Shown: positions 27,021 through 34,691 of the stretch, piece after piece
Layout: each line of letters starts with the position of its first letter
Numbering within the stretch: the first letter of the stretch is position 1
NCBI RefSeq assembly: GCF_012349115.1
Contig: NZ_PQIG01000083.1
Location: 21,941-85,940, forward strand
DNA: 64,000 nt
Source: Rhizobium ruizarguesonis
Lineage (GTDB): Bacteria > Pseudomonadota > Alphaproteobacteria > Rhizobiales > Rhizobiaceae
Direction of reading: 5' to 3'
Translations under genes and position numbers: made by a program
Notes under the pieces: model-generated
Databases searched by the model: none
What the model was told of the DNA's origin: nothing
The model's input: the letters and a program-made list of their open reading frames with translations, nothing else

Positions 27021-27986
27021 ATGACATCCAAGCTTGACCAACTCCGCGAGATTACCACCGTGGTCGCCGACACCGGCGACATCGAGGCCGTCGCCCGCCT
27101 GAAGCCTGTGGATTGCACGACGAATCCGAGCATCGTGCTCAAGGCTCTTGGCACGCCGATGTTCGCCGACGCCATCAAGGAAGCCGTCGCCTGGGGCAAG
27201 AAGCAGGGCGGTAATCCGGAAGCCGTTTCTTCTGCCGTCGCCGATCGTCTCGCCATCTCCGTCGGTGCAGCCCTGGTGAAGCTCGTCCCAGGCCGCGTCT
27301 CGACCGAAGTCGACGCCGATCTTTCCTTCGATACCGAGGCTTCGCTTGCCAAGGCGCGCGCAATCATCGCCGCCTACAAGGATCGCGGCATCGGCCAGGA
27401 CCGCATCCTCATCAAGCTCGCTTCCACCTGGGAAGGCATCCGTGCCGCTGAAGTGCTGCAGAAGGAAGGCATCGACTGCAACCTGACGCTTCTCTTCAGC
27501 AAGGCCCAGGCGATCGCCTGCGCCGACGCCAAGGTGTTCCTGATCTCGCCCTTCGTCGGCCGCATCCTCGACTGGTACAAGAAGTCGACCGGCAAGGACT
27601 ACACGGCCGAGGAAGATCCGGGCGTTATCTCCGTCCGTGAAATCTACAACTACTACAAGACGAACGACATCAAGACGATCGTCATGGGCGCCTCGTTCCG
27701 CAGCGCCGGCGAAATCGAAGCCCTTGCCGGCTGCGACCGCCTGACCATCAGCCCGAATCTGCTCGACGAACTGGCCAAGGACGAAGGCAAGCTGGAGCGC
27801 AAGCTCTCGCCGGAGAGCCGCAAGCCGGACCCGAAGGTCTCGGTCGACGAGAAGACCTTCCGCTGGATGATGAACGAAGACGCCATGGCGACGGAAAAGC
27901 TCGCCGAAGGCATCCGCGCCTTCGCCAAGGATCTGGGAACGTTGCGCACCATGGTGCAGAGGGAACTGCAGCTCGCCGCTGCCTGA
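27021..27986 (+). CDS. tal: transaldolase
   Basis: A 321-residue transaldolase of the non-oxidative pentose phosphate pathway, moving a dihydroxyacetone unit from sedoheptulose 7-phosphate to glyceraldehyde 3-phosphate. The Schiff-base lysine is Lys132 in ILIKLASTWEG, the same number as in E. coli TalB, and VDCTTNPSIVLKA (30-42) is the N-terminal signature. Start at ATG 27021, with CAAGGA upstream. A strong terminator follows at 28007-28041. Confidence 0.96.
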   Translation: MTSKLDQLREITTVVADTGDIEAVARLKPVDCTTNPSIVLKALGTPMFADAIKEAVAWGKKQGGNPEAVSSAVADRLAISVGAALVKLVPGRVSTEVDADLSFDTEASLAKARAIIAAYKDRGIGQDRILIKLASTWEGIRAAEVLQKEGIDCNLTLLFSKAQAIACADAKVFLISPFVGRILDWYKKSTGKDYTAEEDPGVISVREIYNYYKTNDIKTIVMGASFRSAGEIEALAGCDRLTISPNLLDELAKDEGKLERKLSPESRKPDPKVSVDEKTFRWMMNEDAMATEKLAEGIRAFAKDLGTLRTMVQRELQLAAA

Positions 27987-28006
27987 TAAGGCACGGCATG
28001 CAATCG

Positions 28007-28041
28007 AAGGCGCGGCTGCCGGCTGGCAGGCGCGCCTTTTT
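28007..28041 (+). terminator. rho-independent terminator after transaldolase
   Basis: AAGGCGCG (28007-28014) pairs with CGCGCCTT (28031-28038), with an inner stem CTGCC/GGCAG, and runs into a T tract. It lies 20 bp after the tal stop. Confidence 0.85.
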
Positions 28042-28079
28042 CGTACTTTTATCAAGGGCATATGCTGTCGGAGACTGAT

Positions 28080-28748
28080 ATGGCGGATGAGGAACGAGCA
28101 AATTCGCTGGTGGCATTTGCCTACAAGCATGCGAGCTTCATCATCGCCGTCCTTGCCGGGCTGGCGGTCTTCTTGGCTGTGACCTCGCGCGAGGCGAACG
28201 CCGGCAACATCCTGTTCGGCTGGAATGTCAGCGCCGGCGTTTTTGTCGCACTCAGCTGGCGCAAGATGCTGCGGGCGACGGTCGAAAGCATCAGGAAGCG
28301 CTCCGAGGATCTCGATTTCTCCGACACCGTCCTGCTGGCTCTCTCGATCGGCACCGCCCTTGCCAGCATCGCCGGCATCGGCCTCGAGCTGCATTCGATC
28401 AAGGAGGAGGCGCCCGACATCGCGCTCTTGCGGGCAGGTGCCGCTGTACTGACGATCCTGATCTCCTGGATCTTCCTGCATACGCTCTTCACCATCCATT
28501 ATGCCCACTATTTCTACGGCGGATCGGACGAGGAAGGCGGCCTGAAGTTTCCTGACGGGATCACGGAACCCGGCTATTGGGATTTCCTCTATTTCTCCTT
28601 CACCATCGGCGTTGCTGCGCAGACGGCCGATGTCGCGGTCAGCTCGACCAGCATGCGCAAGCTGACGCTGCTGCATGCCGTGCTATCATTCCTCTTCAAC
28701 ACGACGATCCTGGCGCTCGCGATCAATGTCGGGGCGAGCCTGCTTTAG
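28080..28748 (+). CDS. DUF1345 integral membrane protein
   Basis: A protein of about 222 residues with five or so membrane helices, matching the DUF1345 family. The conserved middle is SWIFLHTLFTIHYAHYFY followed by an acidic loop (DEEGGLKFPD) and PGYWDFLYFSFTIG, reminiscent of a potassium-channel-like pore region. ATG 28080 has GGAG seven bases upstream; ATG 28062 would add six residues. Function is not established. Confidence 0.8.
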   Translation: MADEERANSLVAFAYKHASFIIAVLAGLAVFLAVTSREANAGNILFGWNVSAGVFVALSWRKMLRATVESIRKRSEDLDFSDTVLLALSIGTALASIAGIGLELHSIKEEAPDIALLRAGAAVLTILISWIFLHTLFTIHYAHYFYGGSDEEGGLKFPDGITEPGYWDFLYFSFTIGVAAQTADVAVSSTSMRKLTLLHAVLSFLFNTTILALAINVGASLL

Positions 28749-28762
28749 ATCATCAAAAAGTG

Positions 28763-28810
28763 GAGCATGATGTCGTCCGAAAACCGCTCACACTTTTCGG
28801 CATCATGCTC
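28763..28810. repeat. palindromic intergenic repeat (GAGCATGATG type), copy 1
   Basis: Outer arms GAGCATGATG (28763-28772) and CATCATGCTC (28801-28810) pair perfectly; inner arms CCGAAAA and TTTTCGG extend the stem. A second copy is at 50030-50074. The stop codon of the anti-sigma gene on the minus strand (28803-28805) is inside the right arm. It resembles the rhizobial intergenic mosaic elements described in the literature. Confidence 0.85.
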
Positions 28811-29603
28811 TCGCCGCCGCCCTGAAGAAGGACTCGAACTCGCCGAGATCACCTGCGGCAACATCCGAAATCGCCCAGAATACGAGCCCGCCATCCGACC
28901 ATTGTGTCATGTTGTAGCCGTCATGCACCGTCGTCGTTTGCGTGGCCGATGCTGCAGGCCAGATGAACAGGTTGATGACGTGGCCGTGGCGCCGGTAGAC
29001 GAGGGCGGCAACGGCGCGATCACCGATATAGTCGACACGCCCGCCGACCAGCGGAAAGCCATCCTTGGTGAGATCGCTGACGGGCGGGGAGAAATCGATC
29101 TTGCCGTTGAACCACGGTTTGACCGTATGCTGGTCCGAGGTCAGCACGTCGGTCAGATGATCGGCCATCATCGACCTGACATGGCTGGCCATGATCTGAT
29201 CCTGCAAAAGCAGGGTCTGCGACGGTACATTGGCGAACAGGAAGGCGCTTGCAGCCAGGACCGCGAGCGAAGGCACGAAGCTCCATTGCCGGATGAAATC
29301 CAGGGCACGGCGCCAGATGGGCACCCGGCGCGGCAGCGGCAGGCTGGATGCCGCCGCCGTCTCTTCGAACGACAGCATCGACAGGACTTGCGAACGCAAT
29401 GCCTCCGGCGGCTGCCACTTGACGCCTTCCTGATCGATAATCTCTCTCACGGCACGGACCCTTTCCATCTCCGCCCTGCAATGCGCGCAGGTGGCAAGAT
29501 GATCCTCGAATTGCGCCGCATGGACGGAATCGAGTTCGCCATCGACAAAGCCGTGCAGCATGACGCGCCATTCCGGGCAGCCTTTCTGATTGGCCTCACT
29601 CAT
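28803..29603 (-). CDS. zinc-binding transmembrane anti-sigma factor
   Basis: A 266-residue anti-sigma factor that should hold the adjacent ECF sigma factor inactive at the membrane. The N-terminal domain has the zinc anti-sigma motif His35-x3-Cys39-x2-Cys42 (HLATCAHC); one membrane helix spans about 109-126, and about 140 residues lie in the periplasm. The ATG at 29603 overlaps the sigma stop (ATGA), giving coupled translation. The cysteine pair suggests redox sensitivity, as in ZAS proteins; that is inference. Its stop lies in a repeat element. Confidence 0.87.
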   Translation of the reverse strand: MSEANQKGCPEWRVMLHGFVDGELDSVHAAQFEDHLATCAHCRAEMERVRAVREIIDQEGVKWQPPEALRSQVLSMLSFEETAAASSLPLPRRVPIWRRALDFIRQWSFVPSLAVLAASAFLFANVPSQTLLLQDQIMASHVRSMMADHLTDVLTSDQHTVKPWFNGKIDFSPPVSDLTKDGFPLVGGRVDYIGDRAVAALVYRRHGHVINLFIWPAASATQTTTVHDGYNMTQWSDGGLVFWAISDVAAGDLGEFESFFRAAARA

Positions 29604-30355
29604 CCTGCCGTCTCGCTCTTGTTGCATGCATCCCAGGCATCGCCAAAATCACGCCGCGCTCTGGCAAGCCGCGACATGACGGTGCCGATCGGCGCATCGA
29701 TGATCTCGGCGATCTGCCGGTAGGAGAGATCCTCAAGCTCGCGCAAGACAAGAATTTCCCGCATCGCTTCCGGAAGGCTGCTGATAACAGCGCGCACGCG
29801 TTGCTGCTCGCTTCGCCGGATCGTTGCCGTTTCCGGCGAATCCTCCTCCGAGGCGATCTGGTACTCACCACCCTCATCAGGGTCAGGGTAGCCGTCATTG
29901 CCCAAAGGCTGCTCGAACCGCGCCTTGCGGCGATCCTGCTGGCGCCAGACATGGCAGCAGTTCCTCACGATGGCAAAGAGCCAGGCGCGCGGATCGCCGC
30001 CACGATAGGTGTCGAAATTGCGGTAGGCGCGCAGGAACGCTTCCTGAACAATATCCTGTGCGGCATCCGCGTCGCGGCTGAGGAAGCGGGCAAAATTATA
30101 GGCCGCGTCAAGATGCGGAACGATCATGTCCTGAAAGCGCTGCATGAACTCGTGCTGCATGGTCGCATCCGCCGTCGAAGCGATCGGATCGCTGCTCGAT
30201 TTTTCCGAGACCATGAGGTGCAATAGTCGGCCCACGCCACCGAGAAACATCGCTAGCGGTGATGGTCGAATGCGGGTCCCTGACGCGTGCCTGGCCAACA
30301 GCAGCATCCAATCGGTCGATCCGACGGGATAGGTGATCTGAGCGTTTGTCATCAT
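29600..30355 (-). CDS. ECF-type RNA polymerase sigma factor
   Basis: An ECF sigma factor of up to 251 residues. Region 2 is DAAYNFARFLSRDADAAQDI, followed by EAFLRAYRNFDTYRG and a DPRAWLFAIVRN motif; region 4 has the helix-turn-helix LSYRQIAEIIDAPIGTVMSRL. The best ribosome site (GGGAGG) belongs to the first ATG pair at 30355/30352, giving an unusual 65-residue leader before the sigma domain; starts at 30214 or 30160 would give a normal length. It is co-translated with its anti-sigma factor and divergent from the MBL/TPR/DoxX genes, its likely targets. Confidence 0.87.
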   Translation of the reverse strand: MMTNAQITYPVGSTDWMLLLARHASGTRIRPSPLAMFLGGVGRLLHLMVSEKSSSDPIASTADATMQHEFMQRFQDMIVPHLDAAYNFARFLSRDADAAQDIVQEAFLRAYRNFDTYRGGDPRAWLFAIVRNCCHVWRQQDRRKARFEQPLGNDGYPDPDEGGEYQIASEEDSPETATIRRSEQQRVRAVISSLPEAMREILVLRELEDLSYRQIAEIIDAPIGTVMSRLARARRDFGDAWDACNKSETAG

Positions 30356-30655
30356 CCTCCCTGCCTCAACAGCAGCCGAATTTAGGCGTGAGACCGGCAG
30401 GCATGCAATGCGGCCCCTTGCCGTCTAGACCGATCGGCACGCGGTTTTATTCCACGCCGGCGCCGATTTTTCTGCATGCAGCGGGATACTGGCCGCACGC
30501 GATAGAAATCACGATTGTTTTTCAATCACTTGAAGAAATAAAGCCCAAGATCGGGAATAAGCGTTCCCTGCCGGCGATCTAGTTCGTCAGCGAGGACATC
30601 TGAGCAATAGCCGTCTTCGCCACCAGAAATGCCATCAACAAGAGGAGGCATAGTC
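30356..30655. promoter_or_regulatory. divergent regulatory region of the ECF locus
   Basis: This 300-bp gap has no gene. At 30553-30568 there is an inverted pair GGGAA / TTCCC, so each strand carries a GGAA-type sequence similar to the -35 element of ECF promoters (GGAAC on the minus strand). Matching -10 elements are not clear, so this is only a candidate shared promoter. Confidence 0.35.
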
Positions 30656-31630
30656 ATGTTTACCATGTCACGTCGCGCCGTCCTGGGGTCGGCTGCTGCG
30701 GCTGCTGCATTCGGGCTGTCGTCGAAGCTTGAATTCGTCATGCCGGCATTTGCTGCAACACCGTTGGAGCCGGCGGTCGGCTTCTATAAATACAAGGTCG
30801 GCGATATCGAGATCACGGCAATCTACGACGGCATCTGGAGAAAGCCGCATGACCCGGCCTTCATCAAGAATGCCTCGATCGAGGATACCAAGGAGGCGCT
30901 ATCGAAAGCCGGGCTTACCACCGAATTCATGCCGATCCCGCTGACCGTCGTGGTCCTGAAGCTCGGTAACCGCCTGATCATGATGGATGCCGGCTCGGGC
31001 GTCGGCCAGTGGCAGGAAAATGCCACCCATCTGCCGGCGAACATGGCCGCGGCGGGGATCGACTACAAGAAGATCGATACGATCATGATCTCGCATTTCC
31101 ATCCCGACCATGTCTGGGGACTGATGGAAAAGGGCACCAACAATCCCGTCTTTCCGAATGCCGAGCTCATCGTCAATGCCGACGAATACAATTGGTGGAC
31201 CGCGCCCGGCCGCGTCGAAAAGCTCGCCGAAGGCCGCAAGCCGGCAGGCAAGCGCATCGCCGGGGTCTTTCCGAAATGGAAGAACTGGAAGCTCGTCGCC
31301 GATGGCGCCGAAGTCGCACCCGGCGTGCAGCTTGTCGCCGCGCCCGGCCACACGCCAGGCCATTCTACCTATCTTGTCGCCTCCGGCAGCAAGCAACTGC
31401 TCGTCTCGGCCGATATCATGTATGTGCCGGCGCTGCTCGCACCCCATCCTGAATGGCAGGGCAGCTACGACCAGGATGGACCGACGGCCATCGACACGCG
31501 CCGCCGTCTTATCGACCGCATCATTGCCGACAATATCGCGATTTGCGGCTCACATTTCCCATTCCCTGGCTCCGGCACCTTTGTCAAGGACGGAAGCGCC
31601 TATGGCTTCACGCCGACAATCCAGGCCTGA
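30656..31630 (+). CDS. exported metallo-beta-lactamase-fold hydrolase
   Basis: A 324-residue MBL-fold protein. The N-terminus carries a twin-arginine-like export signal (SRRAVLG, then a long Ala-rich stretch, cut near AFA at about 33), so it probably works in the periplasm. The metal motif HxHxDH is His147, His149, Asp151, His152 (SHFHPDH), followed by the second histidine in PGHTPGH. The ATG at 30656 has AGGAGG upstream. It is divergent from an ECF sigma gene and leads a three-gene group with TPR and DoxX proteins. The substrate is unknown; quorum lactones, thioesters or persulfides are all conceivable. Confidence 0.85.
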   Translation: MFTMSRRAVLGSAAAAAAFGLSSKLEFVMPAFAATPLEPAVGFYKYKVGDIEITAIYDGIWRKPHDPAFIKNASIEDTKEALSKAGLTTEFMPIPLTVVVLKLGNRLIMMDAGSGVGQWQENATHLPANMAAAGIDYKKIDTIMISHFHPDHVWGLMEKGTNNPVFPNAELIVNADEYNWWTAPGRVEKLAEGRKPAGKRIAGVFPKWKNWKLVADGAEVAPGVQLVAAPGHTPGHSTYLVASGSKQLLVSADIMYVPALLAPHPEWQGSYDQDGPTAIDTRRRLIDRIIADNIAICGSHFPFPGSGTFVKDGSAYGFTPTIQA

Positions 31631-31650
31631 AAGGCCGAAAGGAGATCACC

Positions 31651-32115
31651 ATGACGAAATATGCAATTCTCGGATACATCTGGCTTTGCGCTATATCCGC
31701 AGGCTTCTCCGCGGTGACGGCGCTTCCCGCCTTTGCCGTCGACAACATGCAATCGACAGACGCTCCCGACCTGACCTCGGTGCGCGCCAAGATCGATGCC
31801 AAGGACTATGCTGATGCGTTGGCAGAGCTTCGCGGCCTTGCCGAAGACAACCAGCAGGCGGATGTCTATAATCTGATGGGATATACGCTGCGCAAGACGG
31901 GCGACTACAGAACGTCGCTGACCTACTACACCAAGGCGCTGGAGCTGCAGCCCGATCACAGGGCAGCGCGTGAATATCTCGGCGAACTCTATGTCGAGAC
32001 GGGCGAGATGGCGAAGGCGGAGGAGCAGGTGTCATCGCTGAAGCAACTTTGTCCGAGCGGCTGCGAGGAACTCGAAGATCTGCAAAAGGTCATCGCGGCC
32101 AAGGGCGGCAATTGA
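31651..32115 (+). CDS. periplasmic tetratricopeptide-repeat protein
   Basis: A 154-residue protein with a signal peptide (cut near AFA, residue 29) and about three TPR units (for example VYNLMGYTLRKTGDYRTSL, then YYTKALELQPDHRAAREYLG). TPR proteins serve as protein-binding scaffolds. Two cysteines in KQLCPSGCEEL near the C-terminus could form a disulfide or redox pair. The AAAGGAGA ribosome site precedes ATG 31651, 20 bp after the MBL stop, so the genes are probably co-transcribed. Confidence 0.83.
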   Translation: MTKYAILGYIWLCAISAGFSAVTALPAFAVDNMQSTDAPDLTSVRAKIDAKDYADALAELRGLAEDNQQADVYNLMGYTLRKTGDYRTSLTYYTKALELQPDHRAAREYLGELYVETGEMAKAEEQVSSLKQLCPSGCEELEDLQKVIAAKGGN

Positions 32116-32172
32116 CGAGCATATGAACGCAAGAGCAGGCGGGAGAGCCGCCTGCTCTTCAAACCGGAGGGT

Positions 32173-32619
32173 ATGATGGAAAGCGCCTCAAGCCGGCCCG
32201 GACTGGCCGATCTCATTCTTTTCCTCGGCAGGCTCCTGCTGTCGCTGATTTTCCTGCACGAAGGTTGGTCGCTCGCGGGAGATATCACGGCGACCATCGA
32301 CATTTTCGCGAAACTGGGGCTATCGGCGCCGGTCGCGCTTGCCACCATTGCCCTTCAGATCGGCGCCGGCCTTTCCGTCGCGACAGGCTTCCTCACTCGG
32401 CTTGGCGCACTGGCGCTGGCGCTCTTCTGCCTGGCGACCGCCTTGCTCTTTCACACGAACTTTGCGAGCCAGAACGAGCTGCTGCATTTCGAGAAAGACC
32501 TGGCGATTGCCGGCGGCATGTTCGTCCTGGCGGCTTCGGGTGCGGGAGCCATATCGATCGACAGGCTGCTGAGAAAGCGGGCCGGGATGCATCCCTGGCT
32601 TAGAGCGGCGTTGTCGTGA
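32173..32619 (+). CDS. DoxX-family membrane protein
   Basis: A 148-residue protein with four membrane helices and the DoxX signature FLGRLLLSLIFLHEGW, then GLSVATGFLTRLGALAL. DoxX relatives include the small subunit of thiosulfate:quinone oxidoreductase and proteins of oxidative-stress membrane complexes. It ends the MBL-TPR-DoxX group facing the ECF sigma pair. A GGAGGG site precedes the ATG. Confidence 0.85.
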   Translation: MMESASSRPGLADLILFLGRLLLSLIFLHEGWSLAGDITATIDIFAKLGLSAPVALATIALQIGAGLSVATGFLTRLGALALALFCLATALLFHTNFASQNELLHFEKDLAIAGGMFVLAASGAGAISIDRLLRKRAGMHPWLRAALS

Positions 32620-32764
32620 ATATGCACGGAGGTACCACCACATTCGGATGAACGTTGACGAACCTTGCGAGCGCTCGCGCGCGCAATAAAATCGAATAAA
32701 ACCGAACAAACCAAAGCATCGATGCGGGCTACACTTTTGGCGACAAGTCAGGAGTGTGCCAGTG

Positions 32765-33247
32765 ATGTCTTCCGCGCAAAGCAATCAGCAAAAGCCAATT
32801 CTCGTCTTTCTCGGCAAAGGCGCTGCCTTCGACATCGTCTCGAAATTGACTGAGAACGGATATGTCGCGGCGGCTGTGTCCTCGGTGCCGGAGCTCTTCG
32901 ACGCCCTGCGTTCGGACCGATATTTTCTGGCCGTAACGATGCGATCGGATATCGATATGGTCCGAAACATCCAGCCGATACCGGTCATCAATCTGGAGGT
33001 ATTTTTCCACACGGCCCAATCGACAGCAAAGTCGGTTCGCTCCTCGAAGGAATTCGACAGCGACGCATTTCTGCGAAGGGTCGCGGCCCTCACGGAATCA
33101 AGGACAGGCAGAATTGCTGCAGTCCAAAGAGCCCCGGCTGCAAACGAGACAGTGACTGCAGGCACGGCGAAGGCATCCCGGTGGCGTGCCGCCACATCTC
33201 TTCTTTTAAGTCGCCGCGCCACATCAAGCGCGGAGCGAGCTGATTAG
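32765..33247 (+). CDS. hypothetical protein, degenerate receiver-like
   Basis: A 160-residue protein of unknown family. The first 90 residues look like a response-regulator receiver fold: a first strand KPILVFLG, a helix, a second strand VAAAVSSVPELFDALRSD, YFLAVTM and then PIPVINLEVFF. However the acidic pocket (DD) and the phospho-acceptor Asp are replaced, so it could not be phosphorylated in the usual way. The C-terminal 50 residues are basic and low-complexity. GGAG lies 10 bp before ATG 32765. A membrane protein and a two-component system follow. Confidence 0.55.
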   Translation: MSSAQSNQQKPILVFLGKGAAFDIVSKLTENGYVAAAVSSVPELFDALRSDRYFLAVTMRSDIDMVRNIQPIPVINLEVFFHTAQSTAKSVRSSKEFDSDAFLRRVAALTESRTGRIAAVQRAPAANETVTAGTAKASRWRAATSLLLSRRATSSAERAD

Positions 33248-33249
33248 AC

Positions 33250-33720
33250 GTGGGCGAATTCTCATCGCCGACGCACCGGTCTTTGCCCGGTTCAGATCCC
33301 GATGGCCCGGCACTGTCTCTCCAGCCGGCCATGCCGCGCCTCGTTCCGGACGGATCCTATGGGCATCTTTCTGCCGGGTTTCGTGGGCTCGAAAGCGTCA
33401 TTCCGAGACCAGAACTTTTTACGTGGTGCGGGTGCCTTCTCGTGTTTCAGTTGCTCGGGGCAGCGTCAGCAAGCGGATATATCATCACGGCATTGTTCCT
33501 GCTGGTGGCGATCGGTCGTCTCGCCAGAAACGTTCTCCACAAGCTCACCGCACGGCTCCCGAAGCGCTCAGCGTTGAAGCATTACACGACGGCGATCGTC
33601 TCTCTGGTGTTCTTTTGCCTGCTGGTCGTTCGGATGTGTTTCATCGCCACCGTCATCATCGATAGCGCAATCCAAGGTGGCAAGGTGGAAATCAGTGGCG
33701 ATCCCGAAAGCCAGTTTTGA
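33250..33720 (+). CDS. hypothetical membrane protein
   Basis: A protein of about 156 residues starting with GTG 33250, two bases after the previous stop. Two membrane segments are visible (about 57-90, VFQLLGAASASGYIITALFL, and 110-140, AIVSLVFFCLLVVRMCFIA), separated by a basic loop. No family is recognised. The N-terminal 50 residues are proline-rich and may not be translated; ATG 33331 is an alternative start. Proximity to the receiver-like gene suggests a pair. Confidence 0.45.
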   Translation: MGEFSSPTHRSLPGSDPDGPALSLQPAMPRLVPDGSYGHLSAGFRGLESVIPRPELFTWCGCLLVFQLLGAASASGYIITALFLLVAIGRLARNVLHKLTARLPKRSALKHYTTAIVSLVFFCLLVVRMCFIATVIIDSAIQGGKVEISGDPESQF

Positions 33721-33956
33721 CGGCGGACTCCGTGTCGAAAATCCCGCAACATATCTCAACATTATCGAATATAGCATTGCATGACATTTGATATCCTAAA
33801 GGCGGAGCCGTGTCGGTGCGGGGCAGGTCGCGTGGTGTCCGATGACCGGGAGAATACCACCGCGGTTGACAGTGGCCGAGCCCGCCTGACCTTGACACGG
33901 TGAAACGTGGTAATTTCGCGCCGAGGGACATCTCCCGGCAAGAGAGCGAATGACGA

Positions 33957-34691
33957 ATGGCATATGAAATGGCAGCTCCCAATCAGGCTCATATCCTCAT
34001 TGTCGAAGACGATCCCGCCATCGCGGATATGCTGGTGGACCTTGTCCGAAGCAGTGGCTTCGAGGCCTCGTCGGTGGAGAGCGGCGCGGCTATGGATCGA
34101 ATGATGGCGCGACAGCAATTCGATCTCATCGTCCTCGATGCGATGTTGCCGGGCGAGGACGGCTTCAGCATCTGCAGGCGGCTTCGTGCGTCGTGCTCGG
34201 TGCCAATCCTGATGCTGACGGCGCTCCAGGAGGATATCGATCGTATTCTCGGCCTGGAACTCGGAGCCGACGACTATGTCACGAAACCATTCAACTCCCG
34301 CGAGCTGCTGGCCCGGATCAAGAGTATTCTCCGAAGAGCGTCATATGCGCATCATCAGGAGGAAGCACTTGGACCGATGGTGTTCTCAGGATGGCGCATC
34401 GATCCCAAAAGCCGTCAACTCCACGACGCGGACGGAGCGCAGGTTTCCATGACAACCGCGGAGTTCGATATCCTCCTGGCGTTCTGCTGCAATCCCAACA
34501 AGGTTTTGACGCGCGAACAGCTCTTGTCGATGACACATGCCGGATCGGCAGGACCGGTCGAGCGCAGCATCGACGCCCACATCAGCCGGGTCAGGCAAAA
34601 GATCGAACCAAATCTGAAAGATCCGACGTTCATAAAGACGGTGCGGCTGGGGGGATATCTCTTCGCATCCAAGGTAGAGCGTCTCTCTTGA
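33957..34691 (+). CDS. OmpR-family response regulator
   Basis: A 244-residue transcription factor. The receiver has the acidic pair Asp18-Asp19, phospho-acceptor Asp61 (VLDAMLPGEDGF), Thr88 and Lys110 (DDYVTKPF). The winged-helix output domain is at about 140-240 (TTAEFDILLAFCCNPNKVLTR, DAHISRVRQKIEP). The kinase gene begins inside its stop codon (TTGA), so the pair is translationally coupled. ATG 33957 is the start used, with GAGAG upstream. Confidence 0.9.
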   Translation: MAYEMAAPNQAHILIVEDDPAIADMLVDLVRSSGFEASSVESGAAMDRMMARQQFDLIVLDAMLPGEDGFSICRRLRASCSVPILMLTALQEDIDRILGLELGADDYVTKPFNSRELLARIKSILRRASYAHHQEEALGPMVFSGWRIDPKSRQLHDADGAQVSMTTAEFDILLAFCCNPNKVLTREQLLSMTHAGSAGPVERSIDAHISRVRQKIEPNLKDPTFIKTVRLGGYLFASKVERLS

